Below, in pieces: positions 40,551 to 48,938 of a stretch of DNA of 64,000 bases (the first letter of the stretch is position 1; each line of letters begins with the position of its first letter). The notes under the pieces are model-generated. The model saw nothing but the letters and a program-made list of their open reading frames with translations. It had not been told where the DNA came from and did not search any database. Position numbers and translations under genes: made by a program. Where the stretch lies: contig CAMFIE010000001.1 of assembly GCA_945952315.1 (NCBI GenBank), forward strand, positions 405,304-469,303, given 5' to 3'. Origin of the DNA: an uncultured Rhizobium sp. (GTDB lineage: Bacteria; Pseudomonadota; Alphaproteobacteria; Rhizobiales; Rhizobiaceae).

Positions 40551-40601
40551 CAATGTGCGTGGCCAAGGGCCGCGCACATTGTCGGTTTCGTTGGCCGACA
40601 A
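40551..40601 (+). promoter_or_regulatory. Hairpins between atpD and atpC
   Basis: A 14-base-pair hairpin (40551-40564 with 40568-40581, loop AAG, one G-U pair) starts 10 bases after the atpD stop. A second 7-bp hairpin (40579-40585 with 40595-40601) overlaps its descending arm, so the two cannot both form fully. No T-run follows. Likely an mRNA processing or stability element. Confidence 0.6.
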
Positions 40602-40632
40602 AGCCCTATCCGACCAAAGAAAGTGAACTGTC

Positions 40633-41040
40633 ATGGCTGACAATTTCAACTTTGAACTCGTGTCTCCCGAGCGCCTGCTGCTGTCCGCCACGGTCAGCGA
40701 GGTGGTGATCCCGGCGACCGAAGGCGAAATGACTGTTCTCGCCAACCATGCACCGACCATGACCACCATCAAGCCCGGTGTGGTTTCCGTCAAGGACGCG
40801 GCCGGCAAGGTGAACCGTTATGTGGTGTTCGGTGGCTTCGCCGATATCCTGCCGACCGGCTGCACGCTGCTCGCCGAATCGGCCATCCCGATGGAAGAGG
40901 TCACCCGCGATACGCTTTCCAATCGCATCGAGGCTGCCCGCGCTGAAGTGGCCTCCGCCGCCAGCGACGAGCACAAGACCCGTCTGGAACAGATGCTGAG
41001 CGAACTTACCCATCTGAACGGTATCGTTGTTCCGGCCTGA
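40633..41040 (+). CDS. atpC: F1F0 ATP synthase epsilon subunit
   Basis: A 135-residue epsilon subunit that couples rotation to the c ring and can inhibit ATP hydrolysis. The beta-sandwich domain (FELVSPERLLLSATVSEVVI, IPATEGEMTVLANHAP) is followed by a short C-terminal helical pair. The SD is weak (AAAG), which with the hairpin upstream may keep its output below that of atpD. It closes the operon and is followed by a terminator. Confidence 0.98.
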   Translation: MADNFNFELVSPERLLLSATVSEVVIPATEGEMTVLANHAPTMTTIKPGVVSVKDAAGKVNRYVVFGGFADILPTGCTLLAESAIPMEEVTRDTLSNRIEAARAEVASAASDEHKTRLEQMLSELTHLNGIVVPA

Positions 41041-41065
41041 TCGGCACCGGACAAACACAGTCTGC

Positions 41066-41091
41066 AAGGCGGCCTTAGGGCCGCTTTTTTA
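41066..41091 (+). terminator. Intrinsic terminator after atpC
   Basis: GC-rich stem GCGGCC (41069-41074) with GGCCGC (41079-41084), extended by A-T and G-T pairs, followed by TTTTTT at 41085-41090. The T-run touches the stop codon of the convergent lysR gene. Confidence 0.9.
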
Positions 41092-42006
41092 TTGCACGCG
41101 GTCCTTGATGCTGGCGTGGATCAACCGCTCGTGAAGATCATGAACGGCTGGCGAAACGGTGCGGTATTTCGGCAGGCCGATATAATAGCCGAAGCCCGTG
41201 GCGAGGCTCTGGCGGCCAAGCTCGATCAGCCGCCCGCTGCGGATATGCTCGGCGATCAGCGCGCGGCTTCCGAGTGCCACGCCATCTCCGGCAAGGGCCG
41301 CATGGATTGCCATCGAATAGGTGGAATAGGAAAAGCGCGGCGGCGGGATCTTCAGGCCCGGTTGCGCGGCTACCCGTGCAAACCACTGCCGGAACGAGAT
41401 CCAGTGCGCGTTGAACCGTTCGTAGTCGATCAGGCCAAGGGTTGCGATTTCTTCCGGCTGCAAATCCGCTGCCCGTACGGCAAGTGCACCCAGACAGGCA
41501 GCAGACGCGACCGGCACCAGTTCTTCCTGAAACAGGGCGGTCAGGGCCCAGCGCGGATGCTCTCCGTTGGAATAGAGAATGGCGATGTCATTGTTGTCCG
41601 AGGCGATTTCGCTCGGCGAATCACTCGTCAGGAGCTTCAGCGTGATGTCCGGATTATCGCGCCCGAAGGCACGCAACCGTTCGCCGAGCCAGAGATGCGA
41701 GACGGAGCCGCTCGCGGCAATCGCGATCACCTGCCCCAGATCGCCGCGGAACGGATCAAGGCTTTCCTCCAGATATTCCAGTGTCGAGCGCACCCGAAGC
41801 GCCAGCCGCTCTCCGGCAGGCGTGAGCGCGAGGTTCTTGCCGCGCCGGGTGAAGAGCGGTGCGCGCAACTCCTCCTCCAGCCCCTTGATGCGGCGGCTGA
41901 CGGCGGCCTGGGTGATATTCAGCTCGCGGCCGGCGCTGGAGAAATTCATATGCCTGCACGCGGCGTCGTAAACACGGAAGGCTTCCAGCGGTATGCGTTC
42001 CAGCAC
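41089..42006 (-). CDS. LysR family transcriptional regulator (GcvA-like)
   Basis: A 305-residue LTTR. The N-terminal winged helix-turn-helix (FSSAGRELNITQAAVSRRIKGLEE, about residues 22-45) is followed by LTPAGERL and a C-terminal ligand-binding domain. The GcvA-like type is frequent next to catabolic operons. It is divergent from the Fe-alcohol dehydrogenase gene; two palindromic sequences lie in the 120-base shared gap, the normal place for LTTR operators. It probably controls the adjacent three-gene cassette with an unknown inducer. Confidence 0.92.
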   Translation of the reverse strand: MLERIPLEAFRVYDAACRHMNFSSAGRELNITQAAVSRRIKGLEEELRAPLFTRRGKNLALTPAGERLALRVRSTLEYLEESLDPFRGDLGQVIAIAASGSVSHLWLGERLRAFGRDNPDITLKLLTSDSPSEIASDNNDIAILYSNGEHPRWALTALFQEELVPVASAACLGALAVRAADLQPEEIATLGLIDYERFNAHWISFRQWFARVAAQPGLKIPPPRFSYSTYSMAIHAALAGDGVALGSRALIAEHIRSGRLIELGRQSLATGFGYYIGLPKYRTVSPAVHDLHERLIHASIKDRVQ

Positions 42007-42024
42007 GGTTCGCGCTCCTCATCA

Positions 42025-42040
42025 TGATCTGAAGTTATCA
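42025..42040. promoter_or_regulatory. Candidate LysR operator (T-N11-A type)
   Basis: TGAT (42025-42028) and ATCA (42037-42040) with an 8-base spacer, within the lysR-adh divergent gap; the sequence contains a T-N11-A LTTR box. Confidence 0.45.
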
Positions 42041-42081
42041 ATATAGCCAAGAAAAGACCCTATTTGAATAATTGAAATTGT

Positions 42082-42099
42082 GATGCACTCTTTTGCATC
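42082..42099. promoter_or_regulatory. Palindrome near the alcohol dehydrogenase start
   Basis: Perfect inverted repeat GATGCA (42082-42087) and TGCATC (42094-42099), 6-base spacer, 28 bases before the adh ATG. A second candidate operator. Confidence 0.45.
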
Positions 42100-42126
42100 G
42101 AATTTTTCCTCTTTGAAGAGCCGTCC

Positions 42127-43263
42127 ATGTCCTTCAGCACATCCTTCATTCCCGAAATCCGTTTTGCGGCAGGGAGCGCAAGCCAGATTGCCAGCGCCGC
42201 TTCCGCGCTTTCCACCACGCGCCGTGCGGCCATCGTCATGGATGGCTTTCTCGCAAGTTCCGGCATGGGTGAGCGTCTTTCCGCTGACCTCAAGGCACAG
42301 GGCATCGAGACCGTCATTTACAGCAGCTTTTCCGGCGAGCCCAAGCTTGCTCATGTGGAAGCAGCCTCCGAGGTTGCGCGCGGCTGCGACCTGATGATCG
42401 GCATCGGTGGCGGCTCGGCACTCGATATTGCCAAAGTCGCCGCCTGCTGCGCGGCATCGGGCGAAAATCCGATGCATTATGCGCTGGCCGCCAACCCGCT
42501 TCCGAAGAACCCGCTGAAGAAAATCCTAGTGCCGACGACTGCCGGTACAGGGTCGGAAACCTCCGCGACCTGCATTTTCGCCGGTCCTGATGGCAAGAAG
42601 CTCTGGGTCTGGGGTGCGGAAACGAAAGCGGATCTGGTGATCCTTGATCCGGCACTGACGGCGTCACTTCCGGCCAATCTTACCGCCTGGTGCGGTCTCG
42701 ATGCCTTCGTGCATGCCTTCGAGGCTTCGACCAACCGAAACACCCATGCCGGTGGCCAGTTCTACGGCCACAAGGCGATGGAACTGATCACGGCCAATCT
42801 CGAAAAGGCGGTCAGGGAGCCGAATGATCTTGAAGCACGCGGCGCCGTGCTGCTCGGCTCCTGCTATGCCGGTGTTGCGATCGATAATTGCGGGACAGCG
42901 ATTGCCCACAATATCAGCCATGCGCTCGCCGGTCTCGGCCCGGTGCATCACGGTCTTGCGACCGCACTCGGCTTCGAGCAGACCATGGCCTGGCTTTGTG
43001 AGGCAAGGACGGCTGATCTTGATGCGGCGGCGCGCGCCTGCGGCCTTGCGGATGCCGCCGCCTTGCCTGCCTTCGTCACGCGGCTGATGGACGCCTGCGG
43101 TATCGAACGCCAGCTGCCGACGGTTTTTGCGAACTTTACGGCGGTTGATCTCGCGCGCGAGATGCGGGCGCCTGAAAACCAGCCGATGCGGCGCTCGACC
43201 ATCCGCGAGGTCACCGACCAGGATATTGCCCGCATGGCCGCCGACATGATGGCGCTTGTCTGA
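42127..43263 (+). CDS. Iron-containing alcohol dehydrogenase
   Basis: A 378-residue group III alcohol dehydrogenase. The NAD fold has IGIGGGSALDIAKV (about residues 91-104), and the metal site aligns with E. coli FucO: Asp192 and His196 in LDAFVHAFEA, His261 in AHNISHAL and His275 in GPVHHG. The substrate is unknown; the family includes butanol, propanediol, lactaldehyde and 4-hydroxybutyrate enzymes and maleylacetate reductases. It is the first gene of a cassette with an aldehyde dehydrogenase and an enolase-superfamily protein. Confidence 0.88.
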   Translation: MSFSTSFIPEIRFAAGSASQIASAASALSTTRRAAIVMDGFLASSGMGERLSADLKAQGIETVIYSSFSGEPKLAHVEAASEVARGCDLMIGIGGGSALDIAKVAACCAASGENPMHYALAANPLPKNPLKKILVPTTAGTGSETSATCIFAGPDGKKLWVWGAETKADLVILDPALTASLPANLTAWCGLDAFVHAFEASTNRNTHAGGQFYGHKAMELITANLEKAVREPNDLEARGAVLLGSCYAGVAIDNCGTAIAHNISHALAGLGPVHHGLATALGFEQTMAWLCEARTADLDAAARACGLADAAALPAFVTRLMDACGIERQLPTVFANFTAVDLAREMRAPENQPMRRSTIREVTDQDIARMAADMMALV

Positions 43264-43328
43264 TAGGGTCCGAACCGAAGCAATCGATTATGCCGGAAAG
43301 CATCCGGCGAGGAATACGGGAGAAGAAC

Positions 43329-44825
43329 ATGAGCAAGGAATACACGCGCGCCTATTGGGAAAAGCTCGGACAGGAGCTGAAGATCGAGGGTCGCAACTTC
43401 ATCAACGGCGCTTTCTGTGATGCGCTGTCCGGCCAGACCTTCGTGCGTATTCGTCCCATGGACGGCAAGCCGGGCGCAACACTTGCCCGCAGCAGTGCCG
43501 CCGATATCGATCTGGCCGTCAAGGCTGCCCGCGATAGCTTCGAAAGCGGTGTCTGGCGCCACAAGGAGCCGCTCGAGCGCAAGAAAATCATGCTGAAATG
43601 GGTGGAACTCATCCGCCAGCATGCCGAAGAACTCGCCATGCTCGAGACCTTCGACGTGGGCAAGCCGGTGATGGCGTCGCTGACGGTCGATGTCCGCCTC
43701 TGCGCCGACGGCATCCAGTTCTATGCCGAAATGATCGACAAGATGTATGACGAGATTGCGCCCACAGGCCCGAAGGCGCGTGCGCTGGTGCGCAAGGTGC
43801 CGCTCGGCGTGATCGGTGCGATCACACCCTGGAACTATCCGATGATCATCGATGGCTGGAAGCTTGGTCCGTCTCTTGCTGCGGGGAATTCCGTGGTGCT
43901 GAAGCCGGCCGAACAGTCCTCCCTTTCGGCGATTCGCCTTGCGGCCCTTGCCCATGAGGCAGGCATTCCTGCAGGTGTTCTCAATGTGGTCACGGGCTAT
44001 GGCGAGGAAACCGGCAAGCCGCTCGCGCTGCATCCGGATGTGGACATGATCGCCTTTACCGGCTCCACCGAAGTGGGCAAGCTGATCATGGGCTATGCCG
44101 CCCAGTCGAACCTGAAGCGCGTTGCGCTGGAACTTGGCGGGAAGTCGCCGCTGATCGTGTTTGACGATGCCGATCTGGATGCGGCCGCTTCCGCTGCGGC
44201 CTGGGGCTGCTTCTACAATTCCGGCGAGACCTGCCATGCGTCCACCCGCCTTCTGGTGCAGCGCTCCATTCAGGACAAGCTTGTGAAGAAGATCGAGGAG
44301 GTGGCCCGGACCATCACGCTCGAGCATCCCTTCGAGCCCTCTGCGGCGATTGGCGCGCTGATCGAGGAAGAGCATATGAAGAAGGTGCTGTCGATGATCG
44401 CCGATGGCGAGAAGGAAGGCGCGCGCCGCGCCTTTGGCGCCGAGCGGGCGCTTTCGGAAACCGGCGGCTACTATGTCTCGCCGGGTGTCTTCGTCGATGC
44501 CAGCAACGACATGCGTATTGCGCGCCAGGAAATCTTCGGACCGGTGATGGTGTCGATCCCCTTCGATACGGAAGAAGAAGCGCTGAAGATCGCCAATGAC
44601 ACGATCTATGGTCTGGCCGGTGCCGTGTTCACCACCAATATGGACCGCGCCCATCGTGTGTCGGAAGCGATCCATGCCGGTACGGTGTGGATCAACACCT
44701 ATGACATGTCGAATTTCGCAACACCCTTCGGCGGCTTCAAGCAGTCCGGTTTCGGCCGTGACCGCTCGGTGCATGCGATCGATAAATATTGCGATTACAA
44801 GACCATCTGGCAGCAGTTCAACTGA
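43329..44825 (+). CDS. Aldehyde dehydrogenase (NAD(P)-dependent)
   Basis: A 498-residue ALDH. Catalytic Cys302 (SGETCHAST) and Glu268 (ALELGGKSP) fall at the positions of canonical ALDH2 numbering, and FTGSTEVGKLI is the nucleotide loop. It resembles betaine aldehyde and gamma-glutamyl-aminobutyraldehyde enzymes in general; substrate not resolved. Start at the ATG at 43329, 65 bases after the alcohol dehydrogenase gene. It would oxidise the aldehyde made by that enzyme to an acid. Confidence 0.9.
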   Translation: MSKEYTRAYWEKLGQELKIEGRNFINGAFCDALSGQTFVRIRPMDGKPGATLARSSAADIDLAVKAARDSFESGVWRHKEPLERKKIMLKWVELIRQHAEELAMLETFDVGKPVMASLTVDVRLCADGIQFYAEMIDKMYDEIAPTGPKARALVRKVPLGVIGAITPWNYPMIIDGWKLGPSLAAGNSVVLKPAEQSSLSAIRLAALAHEAGIPAGVLNVVTGYGEETGKPLALHPDVDMIAFTGSTEVGKLIMGYAAQSNLKRVALELGGKSPLIVFDDADLDAAASAAAWGCFYNSGETCHASTRLLVQRSIQDKLVKKIEEVARTITLEHPFEPSAAIGALIEEEHMKKVLSMIADGEKEGARRAFGAERALSETGGYYVSPGVFVDASNDMRIARQEIFGPVMVSIPFDTEEEALKIANDTIYGLAGAVFTTNMDRAHRVSEAIHAGTVWINTYDMSNFATPFGGFKQSGFGRDRSVHAIDKYCDYKTIWQQFN

Positions 44826-44836
44826 GGCGGCCCGGC

Positions 44837-45961
44837 ATGAGCAAGATCACATCCATCGAGATTACCCATCACCGGCTGCCGCTTGATCCGCCGTTCAAGG
44901 CCAGCTGGGATGGCCGCCCGCGCCGGCAGTTTGATGCCACGATCGTTCGCGTGCGGGATGATGAAGGCCGTGAGGGTATCGGTTCCGGGGACCTGATGAA
45001 GGGCTTCGAAGGCCACGAGGACCTGTTCATCGGGCAGGACCCGCGCCATCTCGAGCGCCATTACGAGGTGCTGTCGCACATCAATTTCCATTATGGCCGC
45101 TGCTGGCCGATGGATCTGGCGCTCTGGGACCTTGCGGGCAAGATTACCGGCGAGCCGGTCTGGCGCATGCTGGGCGGCCGCTCCGACCGGGTCAGGCTCT
45201 ACGCCTCCTCGGGCGTGCTGCGCGATCCGAAGGCCATGGCCGATCAGGCCGAACGCTATATCGAGGAAGGCTTTCCGGCGATGAAGGTGCGCTTCACCTC
45301 TTCCACCGGTGGCCGCTCCGGCTGGCGGGATGATGTGAAGGCGCTGGAAGCGATCCGTGCCCGCGTGGGCGACCGGCTGGAACTGATGGTGGATTGCAAT
45401 CAGGGCTGGCGCATGCCCTGGGATACCAATCTCTCCTGGAACTACAAGGATGCGCTTGCCGTCGCCCGCGAACTGGAAAAGCTGCAAATCTACTGGATGG
45501 AAGAGCCGCTGCACCGTTCCGACCGCAAGGGCATGAAGGCGCTTAAGGAAAGTGTCGATGTGCGCATTGCCGGTGGCGAAATGACCCGCGAGCTCTACGA
45601 GTTCCGCGACATCATCGAGGAGCGCGCCTTCGACGTGATCCAGCCGGATGTGGCACTGGTGGGCGGGATCACCGGCTGCCGTCGTCTCGTCTATCAGGCA
45701 CGCGAGGCGGGCGTGATGTTCACGCCGCACAGCTGGACGAACGGGATCGGCGTGCTGGCGAATGCGCATCTGACGGCAGGGGCAGGCGATGCCCCCTTCC
45801 TCGAATATCCCTACGACAATCCGGAATGGTCCGAGGCGCGCCGCGACTATCCGATGGCCGCGCCGCTGAAGCATGCCAAGGGCTGGCTGGAGCTCGGTGA
45901 AGCACCCGGTCTCGGCGTCGTGCTGGACGAAGACCGGCTGAAGGCCACCCGGATCGGCTGA
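44837..45961 (+). CDS. Mandelate racemase subgroup enolase-superfamily enzyme
   Basis: A 374-residue enolase-superfamily protein with capping domain (1-115) and barrel. Metal ligands are Asp186 (VDCNQ), Glu222/223 (MEEPL) and Glu248 (GGEM); the mandelate-racemase-type His298 (TPHSW) and Asp271 (QPDVALVGG) dyad is present. The usual K-x-K on the second strand is here Lys150-Val-Arg152, a variant, so the reaction (acid-sugar dehydration versus racemisation) cannot be assigned. The start overlaps no other gene; it follows the ALDH by 11 bases, with GAGG 9 bases upstream. Confidence 0.88.
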   Translation: MSKITSIEITHHRLPLDPPFKASWDGRPRRQFDATIVRVRDDEGREGIGSGDLMKGFEGHEDLFIGQDPRHLERHYEVLSHINFHYGRCWPMDLALWDLAGKITGEPVWRMLGGRSDRVRLYASSGVLRDPKAMADQAERYIEEGFPAMKVRFTSSTGGRSGWRDDVKALEAIRARVGDRLELMVDCNQGWRMPWDTNLSWNYKDALAVARELEKLQIYWMEEPLHRSDRKGMKALKESVDVRIAGGEMTRELYEFRDIIEERAFDVIQPDVALVGGITGCRRLVYQAREAGVMFTPHSWTNGIGVLANAHLTAGAGDAPFLEYPYDNPEWSEARRDYPMAAPLKHAKGWLELGEAPGLGVVLDEDRLKATRIG

Positions 45962-45980
45962 GCCCGGATCGGGAGAACAG

Positions 45981-46016
45981 AAAAGGCCCGCCCTGAACCA
46001 TCAGGGCGGGCCTTTT
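45981..46016. terminator. Bidirectional terminator
   Basis: Perfect 16-base arms (45981-45996 and 46001-46016) with a 4-base loop ACCA, with an A-run at the left and a T-run at the right, so it can stop both the cassette and the minus-strand acyltransferase gene. Confidence 0.92.
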
Positions 46017-46034
46017 CATGTGTTTGCCGATGTA

Positions 46035-47315
46035 TCAGGAACGACCGGCGAGAGACATGATCTTCTGGCGCAGCATACGGGCCATGTTGCGGGTGTTGCG
46101 ATAAAGGTGCAGCTGGGCAGACACCTGACGTACGTCACGGTCGCTGTTCTGGCGAAGACCGATGACGAGTGTTCCCATCTCCTCCCTCTCGCGCCAGAAG
46201 CGGCTCATGATCGGGTGATCCGGCACGGCACAGCTGTCGGTGCGCAGGATATTGGCGTCATCGAGATGCCATTCCGTCAGGTCTTCCATGAGAAGCTTGC
46301 CGGGCGAATATTTCGCCAGCGTCTCGTCATAGGCGGTTTTCCAGGTATAGGCCTCACCGGCGGTGATGAAGACAACCATGGACGCGATGGCCTTGCCATT
46401 CAGGTTGAGCGTATGGATTCGTACGCCGTCGACCTGGGCGATGTTGCTCACCGATTCGCGCGCGAAGGCGGCGCGATAACGGTCCAGCACCATGGCCGTG
46501 CGTTTCACGCCCTTCCAGCCACGGGCCTCCAGCGCCAGGAATTCCTCCATCCGCAGACGGACATCATTCGGCTGGCGGGCGACGTCATAGGTGAGTTCGC
46601 CGAGCATCTGCAGGTTCTTCCGCTGGCGGCGAAGGTCATGCAGGTGGCGGCTGGAAATGCTGTCGCGCAGATAGGTCGGCCCGTCATCATAGCTTTCCAG
46701 CATCGGCCGGACATAGTTGTTGGTCACCGAGACCGGAAGGTTCCGGCTGATGGCAATGGCCTTTGCGAGCTGGACGAAATTGCCGTTCAGCCGCACATCC
46801 GGCAGCACCATCACTTCCGGCAATCCGCTTTCGGGGCGGCCAAGAACCTCAAGCACGGAATCCATCGACTCGGCGGCATTTTCCGCATCGACCAGCGGCG
46901 TGCCGAGCGGGCCATAATCATTCGCCCAGACGCGCATGATCGACGCACCCAGCGAGAAGCCGGGCTTTTCGACGGAAAAGGGCAGAAGCACGCGGGCGCG
47001 GCGGCGGCCCCGGTCGGTATGGCGAAGGATGCCGATGCGGATCTGGCGATCTTCCAGCCGCGGCATTGCGGGTGCAAGGAACCGGCCGGAGAAGAACACA
47101 TTCGGTTCCATCGCCCGGTTGGAGAGCTGATCCATCTCGACCTGCAGGTCATAGCCGACCCGGCCCGGATAGAGGCAGAATTCCTGCCCGGCGACATTGG
47201 CGGGCAGCCTCAGCTCGGCGGGCGGCTCGGCGGGAGCCACATTGGCAAGCTCGCCAAGCAGGCGGTTCGCCGAGCTTTCCGGGCTGTCGAAGGTGAAGGA
47301 CGGAGGATGGGCCAT
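46035..47315 (-). CDS. CelD/BcsL-like GNAT acyltransferase
   Basis: A 426-residue protein of the CelD/BcsL acyltransferase type (Acetyltransf_6-like GNAT fold) in its C-terminal half, with SRHLHDLRRQRKNLQMLG, the WKGVKRTAM block and FITAGEAYTWKTAYDETLAKYSPGKLL as conserved parts. Such proteins act on polysaccharides or precursors. It begins 3 bases after the stop of the flippase gene, so the two form a unit and the substrate is probably a cell-surface polymer. Identity of the polymer is unknown. Confidence 0.78.
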   Translation of the reverse strand: MAHPPSFTFDSPESSANRLLGELANVAPAEPPAELRLPANVAGQEFCLYPGRVGYDLQVEMDQLSNRAMEPNVFFSGRFLAPAMPRLEDRQIRIGILRHTDRGRRRARVLLPFSVEKPGFSLGASIMRVWANDYGPLGTPLVDAENAAESMDSVLEVLGRPESGLPEVMVLPDVRLNGNFVQLAKAIAISRNLPVSVTNNYVRPMLESYDDGPTYLRDSISSRHLHDLRRQRKNLQMLGELTYDVARQPNDVRLRMEEFLALEARGWKGVKRTAMVLDRYRAAFARESVSNIAQVDGVRIHTLNLNGKAIASMVVFITAGEAYTWKTAYDETLAKYSPGKLLMEDLTEWHLDDANILRTDSCAVPDHPIMSRFWREREEMGTLVIGLRQNSDRDVRQVSAQLHLYRNTRNMARMLRQKIMSLAGRS

Positions 47316-47318
47316 GGG

Positions 47319-48740
47319 TCAGGCTGCCTTTCCGCTTGTCTTCAATGCCAGGGGATCGGCAAAGACGAACAGCACGATACCGAGGGTTCGCCGGACGGCG
47401 ACGTGCAGCAGCAGCGCTTCCATGATCATTGCTCCAGCGGCAGCCATCGCCGCTCCATTGAGGCCATATCGGGGGATAAGGGCCATATTGAGAATTATGT
47501 CGGTGCCAAGGGCGACCAGATAGAGAAGCGCGCAGAGACGCTGGCGTCCGCACATGGTGAGCAGCACCTCACCCGGCCCCACCGAGGCCTTGGCGAGCAG
47601 GCCGATCAGAAGGATCCCCATCAGCGGATAACCGGATGTGAAGGCCTGCCCGAACAGTGACAGCAGGAAATGCCCGACCAGCAGCATGAAGGCGCCCATG
47701 GCAAGCGACGGCCAGAAGCTCCAGCGCACGGTTTCACCGGCAAAGCGCGCAAGGCCGATCTCGTCGCCTTCCGCCACCATGCTCGAAAAGCGCTGCGCGA
47801 CGGCTGCCTTTACCGAGAAGAACACGAACTGCACCAGCACGATGGTCTTGGCGGCGGCGAAATAGATGCCCACCTCGTTCGGATCGAGATAGAGGCCGAC
47901 AACAACCACATCCGCATTGGTGAGCAGATAGCCGAAGCCTTCGATGAAGAAGATCGGCAAAGCAACCTTGAGCCAGGGCAGGAAGGCATAGACCCGGTCG
48001 GCGCGCGGATAGCGCTTGCGCATGCGGGCCGTCACCGTCAGGAACTGCCCGACGCTTGTCAGATAGGTCGCGATCAGCGAGGCATACATCGCCGTGACTG
48101 CCGTCTTCGGATAGCCCCATGCGACGGCCGCCAGCATGAAGGCGAGGATCAGCAGCGGGCGGATGATATAGGTCGGCGACAGAGCGGTCACTGCCCAGCT
48201 GTTGGCACGGGCGGTCCCGTCCAGCACGTCGCCCAGTGCAATCATCGGCAGGATGAACAGGGCAAGATAAACCGGGACCACGTAGTAGCTTTCCATCGCC
48301 GGTCCGAGCAGCGTCAGCGAGATCAGGCCACATCCGGCAATCAGCGTCGCCATCGCCATGGAAAACAGCCGTGCGGTGATGGCGATGCCAAACAGCGCGC
48401 CATGATCACCATCCGTGCGATATTGCGGAAGGAAACGGACAACAAGGGAATGAAAGCCGAGGCAGGAGAGATTGCCGATCAGGATCGTCAGAACCCAGAC
48501 GAAAACGAAAATGCCGTATTCGAATTCACCCATGATCCGCGCCTGGATGATCTGGGATATAAAGGCAATCGCAGCGCTGACGATGCGGATGACAAAGGCG
48601 ATCAATGCCATGCGCTGTGCGGTTGCATGCTCGCTCTTGTCTGTAAGAATGGTGCGCACGCGGTTCAGCACAGCCTTTGCAACCGGACGAAGTGCCGGCG
48701 GCAGGCTTTTTTCTGCCGAAACGATGAGAGCCGTGATCAA
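47319..48740 (-). CDS. Polysaccharide flippase (Wzx/MATE-like)
   Basis: A 473-residue membrane protein with 12-14 predicted spans of the oligosaccharide flippase type. It is expected to move lipid-linked sugar units across the inner membrane. The first recognisable span begins near ALIAFVIRIVSAAIAFISQI. The start at 48740 is a TTG with a weak GAG; the ATG about 130 bases later would truncate before the first span, so the TTG or another upstream codon is likely. It is co-transcribed with the CelD-like gene. Confidence 0.82.
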   Translation of the reverse strand: MITALIVSAEKSLPPALRPVAKAVLNRVRTILTDKSEHATAQRMALIAFVIRIVSAAIAFISQIIQARIMGEFEYGIFVFVWVLTILIGNLSCLGFHSLVVRFLPQYRTDGDHGALFGIAITARLFSMAMATLIAGCGLISLTLLGPAMESYYVVPVYLALFILPMIALGDVLDGTARANSWAVTALSPTYIIRPLLILAFMLAAVAWGYPKTAVTAMYASLIATYLTSVGQFLTVTARMRKRYPRADRVYAFLPWLKVALPIFFIEGFGYLLTNADVVVVGLYLDPNEVGIYFAAAKTIVLVQFVFFSVKAAVAQRFSSMVAEGDEIGLARFAGETVRWSFWPSLAMGAFMLLVGHFLLSLFGQAFTSGYPLMGILLIGLLAKASVGPGEVLLTMCGRQRLCALLYLVALGTDIILNMALIPRYGLNGAAMAAAGAMIMEALLLHVAVRRTLGIVLFVFADPLALKTSGKAA

Positions 48741-48867
48741 GACGCAATACTCGCAAGCATGGGCTATGTGCAGCGAAGTCTTGACCCATCACGGTTAAGA
48801 AACAGTGCAGAAGACGGGCAGGCAGCCCACTATCGACATAAAATATATCAATTTAAGCGCGAACAGC

Positions 48868-48900
48868 AAAAAGCCCTCCACGGCGAACCGGGAGGGCCTG
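48868..48900 (-). terminator. Intrinsic terminator after secA
   Basis: On the minus strand the stem GCCCTCC (48897-48891) pairs with GGAGGGC (48879-48873), then TTTTT at 48872-48868. It stands between secA and the flippase gene. Confidence 0.9.
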
Positions 48901-48938
48901 TTTCATGCGCCAGGGCTTGTGTCCGTGGCGGCTTTGTC

